64,000 nucleotides of DNA from Actinostola sp. cb2023 (lineage: Eukaryota; Cnidaria; Anthozoa; Actiniaria; Actinostolidae): contig JAUJYZ010000413.1 in NCBI GenBank assembly GCA_033675265.1, positions 124,001 to 188,000 on the forward strand, read 5' to 3'. Made by a program: the position numbers and the translations under genes. Position 1 is the first letter of the stretch; each line of letters opens with the position of its first letter. The notes under the pieces were generated by a model. It saw only the letters and a list, made by a program, of their open reading frames with translations. It was not told where the DNA came from and ran no database searches. Shown piece by piece: positions 35,001 through 39,870 of the stretch.

Positions 35001-37759
35001 GCCCATTAGTGTCAAATAAACACAATCAATTGAAGCAAAGTGTTCTGTAAAATATGAAAATTTGCAACAGTCTGTCATAAATAAACAAAATTAACAGAAA
35101 AGCAGGGCTATTACAAAACAGCAAACAAAACGATGCAAACAAAAACTGCACACACTACAGCCTTTTAACCACAGCAGACTATAAATGTAGCACAAGCAGG
35201 ATACAATTGAAGGTGTCCCTGCAAGAACAGAGTAAGTGACTTGTGATCAAAACCCAAATTCTCCTTTGAAAATCAAAGAATCTTGAGGGGAATTTAGATT
35301 TTGATCAGAGATCACTTACATTGTTATTACAGGGAGCCCATGCAATAATAACTTTCTATAGATAATAATTCCAATAAAAAGGATTACAGTACAAGGGTTC
35401 TCAGTATAAGATGGAATTCCACCGTTTGTGAAGACGGAAGTGGCCGTCTGTCCTGACTATCAAATTGCCTTTGTGTCAAAACTACAAAAAAAAAATTGTT
35501 CCAAGTTTTGGGCCAGCTATTTAAGAATCTGCTGAGAGCCCTACAGTGTACTATGACTGTAAATTCATACATGATAAGGGACTAGTGCAATGACGTGAAT
35601 ACAATGTAATTTAGTGAAGCTCTCGTGTCATGTCATAAGAAGACTTATTATACGACTGTGACGTAAATTTACCATAAAAGGGCACAAAATCCTCCAAATA
35701 TCCGAGCGTATTACCCACTGTAGATTGTCGTATTACCCGGCTTGTAACCCGGTAAAACCGGTTTTGAACACAGCATATTTTGTACCAGTTTTGGTTTTCA
35801 TTACAAAAAGAAAAAACACTATATAATGACAGAAAAGTATTTCTAAAGGGAATAGGGAAACAAACAACTACTTTTTAATGATATCTGTATAGAAAATATG
35901 AAGAAAATCCAATCTTTTTGGTGAAAAAAGCCAACGAAAAATCTCTCGAGCGCGCGCTCGATGGCGTATCGATTGTGTGATAGCACGCGCATTTCACAAA
36001 CAAATCACAAAAACAGCTTTTGTACGTTTTTGGGGGGGTTTATTTTGTTCAAGACTCGTAAAAATATCCAGCCGTATTACACAACTCTAACTGTAATAAC
36101 CTCTATATACATGTAGCAAGAAATAAGATTACAGAAAGTGAAATACTTGAACTGTAAATCTCTTTTTATGTTATTTTGTTTAAATTATGAAGAATCTTTA
36201 TCTAAAATTTAAATTCATATTTTTTATTATTACATTTGGTGACTTAGAAATAACTCTTACTCTCATTATCCATGCTACATGTACATGGGATTGTATATCA
36301 ATAATGCTGCATGATATTAAACCTACTATACATGTACATGATTCAAATGATATTAGTAGTGAACTGTAGATGACACGTGACAAATAAATCATTCAAAGGA
36401 TCTAGCGATATTGCATTCAGTTATGAGCCATGTGGTGATAAAATCGATTATTACAATAATAGATTAAATTAATTTGGTAGAAAATAGGTTATTCGGAAAC
36501 ACAGTGAGAGTGAATAAGAGTTTATAAATAAGCTTTTGAATGGTCAGTTATGTAAACATTTAGTATAAAAGAATAATTAAATATACATTGTAGAACGTAG
36601 TATGCACCTGTTTGTCTTTAGACAAAAAATTCAAAATAAATGTAATTACAAGCATTTTTAAATGAGCAAACATGTATTGTCAGGTTATTAATATTACCAA
36701 TGTATACAGGTGAAAACTGAAGGTGATATCCTCATATACAATGCCAATAAAGAAGCATTAATTCAATGAATGTAGACTATGACTATTAAAAGTTCTTTAA
36801 AGTTGAGCAATTTTTAAGCCCAGATATGGAAATCTATGGCATAGTCATTTTAACATCCTGCAACACAATGGACATTAATCCATAGCTGATGGTGTGTTGT
36901 CTTTGACAATAGAGCTGTCAGTTCACGTTGAGTGATTTTAATTTCATGGTTATGCAAATTAGAGAAAATTTTATGTTTTAACAGCTTTCTTTCTTTAAAA
37001 GAGGTGGCTAGAAATGTCTGTTAAGCATACAAAACGCACACAACATCATGAAGTGGGCTGTAGTTTAGGAGGGGGAAATACTGAAGAAAATATAATAAAT
37101 TAAATATAAGCTTACACGAAAATATAACTATTTTAATAGTAAAAACTAAATAAAAAATGCAACTAAAACACACACAACAAAAGTGCTGCAAAATAACTCC
37201 CAGTGCAAGAAAATAAAGACCAAAAACAGACTGTTTTGCTTTAACTAGAAATGAATAAGTTATTAAAGCTTATATGTGTTGTTTACAAATACTCAGTAAA
37301 CATGCAAGGTGCAGGATTACCCGAGATATTCGTTATAACTGGCACAACGATAACCACGGTTTCTGTCACAGCAGGAGCTGAATCTTCAATGCACAAAGGA
37401 AAACAAACATCAATGATTCTAGTGTAGGCCTTTAAACAAAAACAAGGTTCCTTGACAAGAATTGATCTACCAAAGTGTCACTAATCGATCGAGTCATCTT
37501 TTTGGATTTTACGTTTGGGGAATGAATTCCCTGGTTCCCTCAGAAGACGTTGTTCGTTGGAGTTGAAACAACTTCAACGCAAGGAAGGATCATTGCTTTA
37601 TAGAGTAGCACAGAGGAAATCATCAGGCCTTTCAAACGATAACAACTAACAAAGTTCCACAGAGTACAAGTACAACAACAGCAAATCTTTTCGAATTGCA
37701 AGACAGGTTCGATTAGGACATTATGAAGGCACTTACCGATGAGGTGGACCTCTAGACAT
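2029..37759 (-). CDS. NCOR: Nuclear receptor corepressor, NCoR/SMRT family (23 coding exons)
   Basis: NCoR/SMRT proteins are nuclear scaffolds that bind repressing transcription factors and activate HDAC3 through the SANT1/DAD domain. My exons, 5' to 3', are 37759-37737, 33296-33143, 32654-32587, 31180-30841, 29458-29410, 28270-28116, 26842-26729, 26329-26267, 25968-25916, 25433-25367, 24974-24889, 24413-24327, 24059-23818, 23009-22922, 22275-22221, 21637-21536, 18781-18723, 16947-16760, 14729-14676, 14004-13862, 12643-11953, 10356-10159 and 9395-2029. All phases agree. Leaving out a 66 bp insertion in exon 13, the CDS is 10,380 nt (3,459 aa), longer than the roughly 2,500 aa of vertebrate NCoR. 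Diagnostic parts: the coiled coil EGLIQSMEKLD, the NQPSDLPIYHENI segment, SANT1 (about 480-560), SANT2 (about 648-700), an LATLVDVAALA block and the C-terminal EPLPILSDNYEPLSDDE. The family call is very secure. Single splice sites are less so. Confidence 0.93.
2494..2535 (-). repeat. In-frame 12 bp coding repeat in NCoR exon 23
   Basis: CACGTGGCAGGT is repeated three to four times and encodes RDLP repeats in the corepressor tail. The length is a multiple of three, so copy-number change keeps the frame. Confidence 0.8.
8815..8902 (-). repeat. Coding microsatellite: Pro run and Thr-Pro repeat in NCoR
   Basis: GGT/GGA triplets followed by GGAGTA hexamers on the plus strand encode, on minus, (PT)n then a run of about 13 prolines near residues 1,170-1,200. 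Likely length-polymorphic. Confidence 0.85.
9534..9605. repeat. (AAT)n microsatellite
   Basis: About 23 perfect AAT triplets in the last intron of NCoR. Confidence 0.95.
9700..9901 (-). mobile_element. tRNA-derived SINE-like element
   Basis: On the minus strand, 9901-9828 reads as a 74 nt tRNA-like head: GGCTTAG and CTAAGCC pair as acceptor arms, TAGCTCAGTTGGGAGAGC is an A-box/D-arm and GGTTCGATT is a B-box. The anticodon and T stems have mismatches and the sequence runs on into a body ending near AT-rich DNA at about 9700-9780. This favours a SINE over a working tRNA gene. The body is anonymous to me. Confidence 0.6.
9886..10004. repeat. 17 bp tandem repeat of the SINE head, 7 copies
   Basis: CTGAGCTATCTAAGCCA is repeated seven times without visible change. 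It is the 5' end (acceptor strand plus start of the A-box) of the adjoining tRNA-like element. Confidence 0.9.
10159..10356 (-). CDS. NCOR: NCoR exon 22 (66 codons)
   Basis: Acceptor TTTCAACAG and donor GCAG|GTAAATG; phase 1 in and 1 out, matching both neighbours. It encodes a basic, proline-rich linker with ATRSAPPIDNP and EIVVIDATQSRRQPME. Confidence 0.85.
10380..11890. repeat. 1.5 kb ACC/ACA triplet-rich low-complexity tract
   Basis: Almost pure CAACACCACCA-type triplets with higher-order blocks (ACTATCACCACCACCAACAAC and ACAGCAACAGCACCACCACC recur). It lies in the intron between NCoR exons 21 and 22, so the pre-mRNA strand is (GGT/TGT)n, G-rich. The long ORFs across it on both strands are repeat artefacts. 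Confidence 0.95.
11953..12643 (-). CDS. NCOR: NCoR exon 21 (230 codons)
   Basis: Acceptor TTTCTTTCAG|ATGCAACG. Two donors are possible: GTAAAACAG after ACCG (11953) or GTTTGTAAT nine bases downstream (11944). Both leave phase 1. It encodes a Ser/Pro/Gln-rich linker after SANT2 with no recognisable domain. Confidence 0.85.
12830..13836. mobile_element. MITE with internal 70-81 bp satellite expansion
   Basis: The left end AGTCGTTTTCGTATGAGTGGGA and the right end TCCCACTCGTACGAAAACGACT are inverted. Between them are about 12 tandem units containing CTATGCTTGGACATGGCACG and CGTAACTACTTCCCACTCAT. Unexpanded relatives lie at 52270-52498 and 55485-55682, so this is a transposon copy whose inner part became a satellite. 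It lies in the NCoR intron between exons 20 and 21. Confidence 0.85.
13862..14004 (-). CDS. NCOR: NCoR exon 20: SANT2 second half
   Basis: Encodes GLREKGRDWTAISKMVVTKT, then DSQCKNFYFNYKKKFHLEAM. The QCKNFYFNYK motif is the hallmark of the second SANT/Myb domain of NCoR and SMRT. Acceptor TTCGTAG, donor CAAG|GTAATTTT, phase 1 to 0. Confidence 0.95.
14025..14385. repeat. Degenerate GGAT/GATA tetranucleotide tract
   Basis: Imperfect GATGGATGGAT and GATAGATA runs in the intron between NCoR exons 19 and 20. Confidence 0.85.
14560..14651. mobile_element. Short foldback (MITE) with GGGCTTCCTGTGG end
   Basis: The left end GGGCTTCCTGTGGCGACA is opposed by CCACAGGGAGC at the right. A very similar copy is at 21695-21787 and a looser one at 51451-51533. 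Confidence 0.65.
14676..14729 (-). CDS. NCOR: NCoR exon 19: SANT2 first helix
   Basis: A 54 bp micro-exon encoding ETSRWTEKEMDIAMQ. The SRWTE(E/K)EM motif opens SANT2 throughout the family. Acceptor TTTATTGTAG, donor CAAG|GTATAC, phases 1 and 1. Confidence 0.93.
14858..15035. mobile_element. Foldback element
   Basis: The arm GCAACTTGCATGATGACATTG and ACCAGAATGCTTTG is matched, inverted, by CAAAGCATTCTGGTAC and GATGTCATCATGCAAGTCGC. Confidence 0.7.
15036..15236. mobile_element. Foldback element, about 200 bp
   Basis: AAGCATCAAGAGTTCCAGAC and the following 80 bases reappear inverted at 15155-15234. The loop carries GCTTGGGCTCCCTGTG, the end motif of another foldback family, suggesting a nested insertion. 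Confidence 0.75.
15360..16870 (-). repeat. 139 bp tandem repeat, 11 copies, spanning the 3' end of NCoR exon 18
   Basis: Copies are nearly identical (one 138 bp unit from a G deletion near 16017; an ATA to ATG change near 16698). On the minus strand each unit has the last 109-110 nt of exon 18, its donor ATCAG|GTAGAG and about 30 nt of intron. Only the copy nearest 16870 is joined to the unique 5' half of the exon. Confidence 0.95.
16760..16947 (-). CDS. NCOR: NCoR exon 18 (inter-SANT acidic linker)
   Basis: Acceptor TTGCCACAG, then GRGRSAFDGEDDVDEMTDSA, an acidic stretch, and a Ser/Asn/Pro tail ending SSKHIGRS. Donor GATCAG|GTAGAG at 16759. Phase 2 in, 1 out, joining exon 19 exactly. The exon 3' half is also the tandem unit, so ten further identical donors lie downstream. 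Confidence 0.88.
17006..17330. mobile_element. Dispersed foldback repeat (related copy at 45438-45737)
   Basis: ACCAAATCAGTGGATAGCAA at one end and CTGATTTGGTAAATTCTAAA inside are inverted. A second inverted pair surrounds CCACTACTCACC. The 45.4 kb copy matches through most of its length, including GGGACGAGATTCAAAATGGC. Confidence 0.8.
17324..17465. repeat. (CCG)n and (ATC)n trinucleotide tracts
   Basis: Runs of CCGCCA then ATCATC in the intron 5' of NCoR exon 18. Confidence 0.9.
17632..18675. mobile_element. Three nested foldback elements
   Basis: The outer arms (17632-17839 and 18470-18675) are inverted copies about 205 bp long. Inside is a second foldback (17840-18084) whose ends CTGCTGCCAAGCGTTAT and ATAACGCTTGGCAGCAG match. 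A third, almost perfect palindrome (18091-18467, ends GGGAGCCCAAGCTCATTATC and its inverse) sits within the same outer element. A short repeat of the outer element (GTGAAAA) flanks the innermost insert. Confidence 0.9.
18723..18781 (-). CDS. NCOR: NCoR exon 17 (59 bp)
   Basis: A strong acceptor (TTCTCTTCTCCTCAG) and donor (GG|GTGAGT) bound LAISRNSNTGKTCQSISEG. There is no family similarity. It is called because both splice sites are strong and it is the only candidate found that bridges phase 0 of exon 16 to phase 2 of exon 18. Confidence 0.7.
18986..20330. repeat. 42 bp tandem repeat, about 32 copies
   Basis: The unit is ACTTGAGGCAGACGGTGCGC followed by ACTTTACTCCCCTCCCTCCATC. A single related unit with the same right flank (CAGTGCTCCGTTCTAC) lies at 31889-31945. 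The unit length is a multiple of three, giving a spurious 402-codon ORF. Confidence 0.95.
20394..21150. repeat. 94-97 bp tandem repeat with YY1-like and CRE-like sites, 8 copies
   Basis: Each unit has AGCCGCCATATTGG and its near inverse CCAACATGGCGGCT about 60 bp apart, then TTACGTCACGTTACGTCA (or ACATCA). GCCGCCAT and ATGGCGGC are cores of the YY1 motif; TTACGTCA is a CREB/ATF-type site. The array lies in the intron between NCoR exons 16 and 17. Confidence 0.92.
21536..21637 (-). CDS. NCOR: NCoR exon 16: SANT1/DAD C-terminal part
   Basis: Encodes SVADCILYYYQSKKKENYKQ followed by a basic KRRRREA end. DC(V/I)LYYYxxKKxENYK is the third helix of SANT1. The basic surface here binds HDAC3 and inositol phosphate in characterised homologs. 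Acceptor TTTCAG, donor AGCG|GTAGGT, phase 0 and 0. Confidence 0.96.
21695..21787. mobile_element. Short foldback (MITE), relative of 14560-14651
   Basis: Left GGGCTTCCTGTGGCGACA, right ACACAGGGAGCCCA. The inner sequence GGCGAGAG and CTCGCGT is shared with the 14.6 kb copy. Confidence 0.7.
21815..22100. mobile_element. Foldback element with ACAGCTATTTCAAAAAAGG ends
   Basis: The arms are about 90 bp and near perfect (GGTTGGTGAAGGTTTTG, CCAAGCCCGAAATG). A different element with related tips (CACCTATTTCAAAAAACGTTG) is at 51628-51908; loose tips also occur at 25105 and 48412. Confidence 0.8.
22221..22275 (-). CDS. NCOR: NCoR exon 15: SANT1 second helix
   Basis: Encodes YTTNPKNFVLIAAYIENK, matching the family pattern (Q)HPKNFxLIAxYLExK. 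Acceptor TTTTTCATCAG, donor CAAG|GTACTG, phase 2 to 0. Confidence 0.95.
22612..22764. mobile_element. Foldback hairpin
   Basis: TACTACGCTTATCACTTGAG through TTTTGGACCTATGTTTTG is matched inverted at 22705-22762. Confidence 0.75.
22815..22860. repeat. Poly(C) tract
   Basis: 25 consecutive C, one A, then 10 more C. It lies 60-100 bp 3' (in the minus sense) of the exon 14 donor. Confidence 0.95.
22922..23009 (-). CDS. NCOR: NCoR exon 14: SANT1 first helix
   Basis: Encodes GLIRDPMALLNERKYRNIWT then DKEKQIFKEK, matching NG(L)xxDPM and (N)xWTDxEKxIFK of the family. Acceptor TTTTCACAG, donor GAGAA|GTATGA, phase 1 to 2. Confidence 0.95.
23055..23550. mobile_element. pogo/Tigger-like non-autonomous element
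   Basis: Repeated GTCCGTATTAACCGGGTG motifs and a right end reading, inverted, CAGTGGGAACCCGGCCTTAC. CAGT(N)GAACC tips are typical of pogo-like elements. No transposase. An array of the same motif is at 39715-39870. Confidence 0.6.
23818..24059 (-). CDS. NCOR: NCoR exon 13, interrupted by a 66 bp internal duplication
   Basis: Encodes GARSSWGMVARSEAEFNEIM, NLNEQEANERHMRTLAVDPP and PMLDKQEKRLTF, then (after the insertion) INRNG; this matches the family segment before SANT1. Acceptor TATACAG, donor AATG|GTAAGA. Removing 23830-23895 restores the conserved FINxNG junction and phase 2 to 1. As it stands the frame hits TGA right after LTFS. Confidence 0.88.
23830..23895 (-). repeat. 66 bp duplicated exon fragment with in-frame stops
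   Basis: A copy of 23957-24022 (EAEFNEIMDNLNEQEANERHM coding), differing at one internal base and at its edge. It is inserted one base into a codon, so it is read in a shifted frame with TGA and TAA codons although 66 is divisible by three. Confidence 0.88.
24015..24225. repeat. Partial duplicates around the exon 13 acceptor
   Basis: GGCGACCATCCCCCAAC occurs three times (about 24027, 24101, 24150), with copies of ATTAAACTCTGCCTCACTTC, GACACATTAATAATAT and CAGTCCGCGTTGTAT. These are scrambled local copies of the exon 5' end and its upstream intron. Confidence 0.8.
24327..24413 (-). CDS. NCOR: NCoR exon 12
   Basis: Encodes AKESKVREFYEKIFPEIKKQ and REQSERFS, the family's KESKxREYYEKQFPEIRKQREQQERF block. 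Acceptor TTCTTGCAG, donor CTAG|GTATGT, phase 2 to 2. Confidence 0.95.
24797..24862. repeat. Dispersed (AAT)n plus TTATATTGCGCA element
   Basis: (AAT)n, then TTTATTCACTTATATTGCGCA and ATGCGCAT. Relatives are at 10525-10580, 44058-44125, 53873-53935 and 63385-63460, all with an (AAT)n or TA-rich start, a TATA(T/G)AGCGC or TTGCGC core and a GCGC(T/A)TTACAAT type end. Probably SINE tails or short non-autonomous elements. Confidence 0.55.
24889..24974 (-). CDS. NCOR: NCoR exon 11
   Basis: Encodes NRQLCKEYKTLKRAWVKKME and RLENNAKRR, matching the helical block (QRYDQLMEAWEKKVDRIENNPRR in vertebrates). Acceptor CTTGTGCAG, donor GAAG|GTAAAAC, phase 0 to 2. Confidence 0.93.
25367..25433 (-). CDS. NCOR: NCoR exon 10
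   Basis: Encodes APAVKAKLIKYFQLRRQAKE and IK, corresponding to the basic helix MRKKLILFFKRRNHARKQRE. Acceptor CTAACCAG, donor TAAA|GTGAGT, phase 2 to 0. Confidence 0.9.
25500..25630. mobile_element. MITE, GGGCTCCCTGCAAGAAC family
   Basis: Shares the inner ATAAGTGATCTCTGATCAAAAT and GATAACAAGTCACTTA arms and the tip TTCTTGCAGGGAGCCC with copies at 34017-34163, 35208-35340 and 59251-59369. Confidence 0.75.
25678..25860. repeat. (GAT/GGT)n trinucleotide tract
   Basis: GATGATGGTGGTGGT-type runs in an NCoR intron. Confidence 0.9.
25916..25968 (-). CDS. NCOR: NCoR exon 9
   Basis: A 53 bp exon encoding PLYNQPSDLPIYHENIR, nearly the invariant PLYNQPSDxxVYHENI signature. Acceptor TTTATAG, donor AGAAG|GTAAA, phase 0 to 2. 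Confidence 0.96.
25972..26115. repeat. (AAT)n microsatellite
   Basis: Imperfect AATAATAAT run immediately upstream (minus sense) of exon 9. Confidence 0.9.
26267..26329 (-). CDS. NCOR: NCoR exon 8
   Basis: Encodes RKAQSAHAQLSKLDFPLPDG K, equivalent to KKAEEAHKIFEGLGPKVE of vertebrates. Acceptor TTTTTTCACAG, donor AAAG|GTACAT, phase 0 to 0. Confidence 0.92.
26535..26740. repeat. 103 bp tandem duplication covering the exon 7 donor
   Basis: Two nearly identical copies carry ATGAGTCGTGTCCCCACTAG, the donor CATACC and the last bases of exon 7. The second copy is the real exon end at 26729; the first is an orphan donor. Confidence 0.9.
26729..26842 (-). CDS. NCOR: NCoR exon 7
   Basis: Encodes QLLEEEAAKVSVEPPREPSP and KVKSLVQTIYEDNR, matching the end of the coiled coil and the conserved RSIVQIIYDENR. 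Acceptor AAAATTATAG, donor ATAGG|GTATGC, phase 0 to 0. Confidence 0.95.
28011..28088. mobile_element. Near-perfect palindrome
   Basis: TTCTCGTCCCCAGACCCTTC and the next 16 bases reappear inverted after a short AT loop. Confidence 0.85.
28116..28270 (-). CDS. NCOR: NCoR exon 6: coiled coil
   Basis: Encodes a Thr/Gln-rich start, then LTKEGLIQSMEKLDRDITQT DQQILNLKKKQ, closely matching SKEELIQSMDRVDREIAKVEQQIL of NCoR. This helix is the TBL1/GPS2-binding part in vertebrates. Acceptor CCAATCTAG, donor ACAG|GTAGGT, phase 1 to 0. Confidence 0.96.
29410..29458 (-). CDS. NCOR: NCoR exon 5 (49 bp)
   Basis: Encodes VSVIVPVVEDISPSKP. No strong family motif. Called from splice sites (TCTTTAG; CCAG|GTAAGG) and its 0 to 1 phase, which both neighbours need. 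Confidence 0.78.
30390..30812. mobile_element. Foldback/MITE with AATTAGCCATTACC ends
   Basis: Left AATTAGCCATTACCAAAATG and right TTAGGTAATGGCTAATT are inverted, with AGCAGGGGACT matched by AGTCCCCTGCT. A related element with AATTAGCCACTTTAG tips is at 61558-61938. It abuts the donor of exon 4. Confidence 0.8.
30841..31180 (-). CDS. NCOR: NCoR exon 4
   Basis: Encodes DKDRPDSLTILKRKDPNDDA, a basic IIKKIRLDEG stretch, Ser/Pro-rich PKHIPKNSPHLSPRGSAAAS and a helical AKLIGMKLELEKKEQISS end. It fits the N-terminal region before the coiled coil. Acceptor GTTATCAG, donor TAAG|GTAACC, phase 2 to 0. Confidence 0.88.
31440..31860. repeat. About 50 bp tandem repeat, 8 copies
   Basis: The unit contains CGTCCAGTCACAACCATGTG and GTAATAAAGGTAAAGATACTA. 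Intronic. Confidence 0.93.
31889..31950. repeat. Single unit related to the 42 bp satellite
   Basis: GGAGGCAGACGGTGC, TTTACCCCCTCCCTCCATCA and GTGCTCCGTTCTAC match the last unit and right flank of the 18986-20330 array. Confidence 0.8.
32587..32654 (-). CDS. NCOR: NCoR exon 3 (68 bp)
   Basis: Encodes EVGLGDYNDFSSISSDDGIK IE. Acceptor TCTATAG, donor AAAG|GTATGG, phase 0 to 2. A second copy of its 5' edge (ACCAAGACCTACTTCCTATAG) lies at 32730-32750, another local exon-edge duplication. Confidence 0.8.
32920..33176. repeat. About 93 bp tandem duplication of the exon 2 3' end
   Basis: The segment from exon 2 (CTCGTCAGGTTTTGATATAC to the donor) plus intron occurs at 32957, 33050 and 33143. The intronic TGATACACACTGCATGCAAG is also repeated at 32918. 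Confidence 0.92.
33143..33296 (-). CDS. NCOR: NCoR exon 2
   Basis: Encodes PHGSIYRGRDGTAPVSPFKH, RRMSEGDVRMSSSGFGNYSS and GFDIPGLRHQ, a Ser/Gly/aromatic N-terminal segment as in other NCoRs. Acceptor TATCTCTAG, donor TCAG|GTAAAT, phase 2 to 0. Confidence 0.85.
33446..34015. mobile_element. Large foldback element carrying an NCoR exon 2 fragment
   Basis: Outer arms of about 185 bp (33446-33633 and 33829-34015; tips GACTCTTATCATGCGTACTG and inverse) are near identical. The left side only carries a 33 bp piece at 33634-33666 matching the end of NCoR exon 2, in inverse orientation to the gene. Inner arms TTTTGATGTTTTTTCAGAAT follow. Confidence 0.88.
34017..34163. mobile_element. MITE, GGGCTCCCTGCAAGAAC family
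   Basis: Tips AAGGGCTCCCTGCAAGAAC and ATGCAGGAGCCCTT; inner TAAGTGATCTCTGATCAAAA and TTTTGATCACAAGTCACTTA. It directly abuts the preceding foldback. Confidence 0.8.
34688..35005. mobile_element. Foldback element, about 315 bp
   Basis: TGAGCTTGTGTCACCTGTCA at one end faces TGTGACAGGTGACACAAGCC at the other; ACTTTTTACATTTTCACCG and AAAAGTTGATGG regions also pair. Confidence 0.8.
35208..35340. mobile_element. MITE, GGGCTCCCTGCAAGAAC family
   Basis: Left GTCCCTGCAAGAACAGAGTA, right TTATTACAGGGAGCCCA, with the family's GTGATCAAAACCCAAATTCT arm. Confidence 0.8.
35400..37736. other. NCoR first intron, 5' part
   Basis: AT-rich with TACATGTA motifs and a GAGCGCGCGCTCGATGG palindrome near 35948. No exon or element that I can support. 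The full first intron runs 33297-37736. Confidence 0.6.
37737..37759 (-). CDS. NCOR: NCoR exon 1, coding part with start codon
   Basis: ATG at 37759-37757, then SRGPPH and two bases of Arg before CATCG|GTAAGT. Phase 2 fits exon 2 and gives MSRGPPHRPHGSIYRGRDG, resembling the short Ser/Gly/Pro NCoR N-terminus. The leader has two short uORFs. Confidence 0.75.
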
Positions 37760-37804
37760 AATCTATATACAGTATCTAAGTGCTAGTCCGTCGTATTGCA
37801 GCAT

Positions 37805-37849
37805 TTATGACGACCTTTTCTTTAATTCGCCGTCCTTTTCGTAATCCAT
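37805..37849 (-). promoter_or_regulatory. Upstream ORF (14 codons) in the NCoR 5' leader
   Basis: ATG at 37849-37847, stop TAA at 37807-37805. A five-codon uORF also lies at 37884-37867. Both end before the main ATG and could damp translation if the leader starts upstream of them. Confidence 0.45.
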
Positions 37850-37876
37850 TTGATGGCTGTCTTTTGTCAAGTGCAC

Positions 37877-37890
37877 TCCGCCATCTTGGA
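37877..37890 (-). promoter_or_regulatory. YY1-like site at the presumed NCoR promoter
   Basis: The minus strand reads CCAAGATGGCGGAG about 120 bp upstream of the start codon. YY1 sites of this form often lie at or just after the transcription start in animals. Position relative to the real start site is inferred. Confidence 0.5.
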
Positions 37891-38007
37891 CGATCAATTG
37901 GGGAGACTGGGTCGAGTGATGCAGCTGATATGACGTAATTTAACACAGGCAGCCCATGTAGATATAACACAGGGAGCCCAGTACAGAAAAAGACGATTGC
38001 TCTATTA

Positions 38008-38042
38008 TTACTCGGGCACTTCCGGAGGAAGCCCGAGTTATA
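38008..38042. repeat. 35 bp dispersed hairpin
   Basis: ACTCGGGCACTTCCGG then AGGAAGCCCGAGT forms a stem. Relatives are at 42176-42210 and 32425-32457. Confidence 0.7.
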
Positions 38043-39714
38043 AAATGCGCTTTCTTTTTTATTCATTTTTATTTCTCGTGGTACACAAATGTGAAGTATA
38101 AGGTAATTCCTTAGTTTTGCACTGCGCAATTCTACTGCGCATATATTATATAGCGTGATGTATTGCATGATCTATTACGTGAAATAATAATTTGGTGTTG
38201 AAAAACACTGCATAACAACCGAAACTATGGATTGTGGATTAAAAAAGAATAAGAATGGTGAAAAAAATGGCAAGAAAGTGGAGGATTATCCTATGTTTTT
38301 GAATAAAATGTTAGTTGAAGAGCGCGCGCTAACTTACGTCATCGAGCGCGCGCTGGGTTTTGTTAAGGATCATTTAGGGAAAGTCTTCAAACCGATTTTT
38401 CTCCGAACGAAGCACGGTGACCATCAATTTTTATTGTATATTTTATTTACACTACCGATTTCACATCTTTTGTGAAAAAAATTAAAAAAATTCAATTTGG
38501 GAAGTCAATTTTTTTTCGCGTTTTCCGTGTCATTTTCTCGATTTGCATACGAAAATGGAAGGAAATTCGGTCATTCCTTTGTCAAACCCCGGCTTGTAAA
38601 TGAATCAATTGGCATAATTGTTATGCAATTTTTGGTACATCACCTTTGTTGAACTCGTGTGATTGAAAAAATGGTAAATCGGTTTCAGAAAAGCACTTCC
38701 ACAATTTTTTTGAGCCATTTTAACACCGTGACACGATATTCGATTGTTTTGAGTCGATTTTTCTTATACCGCATGGTCTATTCTGACGAATATTACTGAA
38801 ACAAGCGCGGTGACCCCCATTTTTTTTTACTTTTCTGACAATAAAAACTCAAAAATAATTCACCTGCAAAATTTCAGCGATTTTTCAATTGGGGAAGATA
38901 TACTGAGGAATAATTACCTTAAAAGGTATCCGACGTCAATAAAATGAAACACATTTCTGAGAAATATAATGATTGAAGTTTATTTTATTCCACGTTTCTG
39001 AAACATTCAGAAGGAAAAGGAATCGTAAAAATCGTACTTCAAAACGTCATCATGATCAAAGCAAATAGGCCGTCCTCAACGCCACGGACTGAGTAGTAGT
39101 AGTAGTTTATTTAATCACGTATCATAATTGAGCACAAAACTCTTTTGAACATGAACGTGCTACTTAATAATAATAAATTAAGGTCAATGTACGAAATTCG
39201 GGGATAACTTTGAACGCGTAACACTTTTATGTATCCAACTTGAAGGAAAGAAACGCTCCTCTCACATATGTCACACACGCTGTTCGTCATTGTGAAGGGT
39301 TTCGGAATGATTTTCGGACACATCGAAGGGATGAATTCCGAAATTTATAGGCAGAGACAGCAGCTACGTCGAGCTTAGTCACATCATTGTCTGAATCGAC
39401 TGGATGTTTAAAAAATACGAAGTTCGGGAATGACTTTTGATCCTTTTATTTGACCGACTTTCCTCTGCGACAACGAACAAACCAAAGACGTTATCAGAAC
39501 CATCTGACCATGAATATGCATCCTCAACTGGACGTCCCAAGTACGTACTGCAGACGTACGATTCGGAGATCTTTATCTATGCTCACCGACACATAGTCTC
39601 CCTCGTCACGCAACTGTCATTGTCCATTTGAAACAAAAAGGACTACCTGATGATACCAGGCCACGCCGATTTTCAGGTCCACCCAAACCAAACTGGTACA
39701 TTCCCATGGGGGAA

Positions 39715-39870
39715 GTATCCGTATTAACCGGGTGTTCGCATTAATCGGGTGTCCGTATTAACCGGGTGTCCGTATTAACCGGGTGTCCGTATTAACCGGG
39801 TGTTCGCATTAATCGGGTGTCCGTATTAACCGGGTGTCCGTATCGACCGGGTGTCCGTATTAACCGGGTG
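39715..39870. repeat. 18 bp GTCCGTATTAACCGGGTG tandem repeat
   Basis: Eight or so units alternating GTCCGTATTAACCGGGT and GTTCGCATTAATCGGGT. Same motif as the pogo-like element at 23055-23550. Confidence 0.85.

Noticed and set aside
38227..38475. 82-codon Lys-rich ORF
   Set aside because: No motif, no splice context and AT-rich surroundings; not enough to call a gene.
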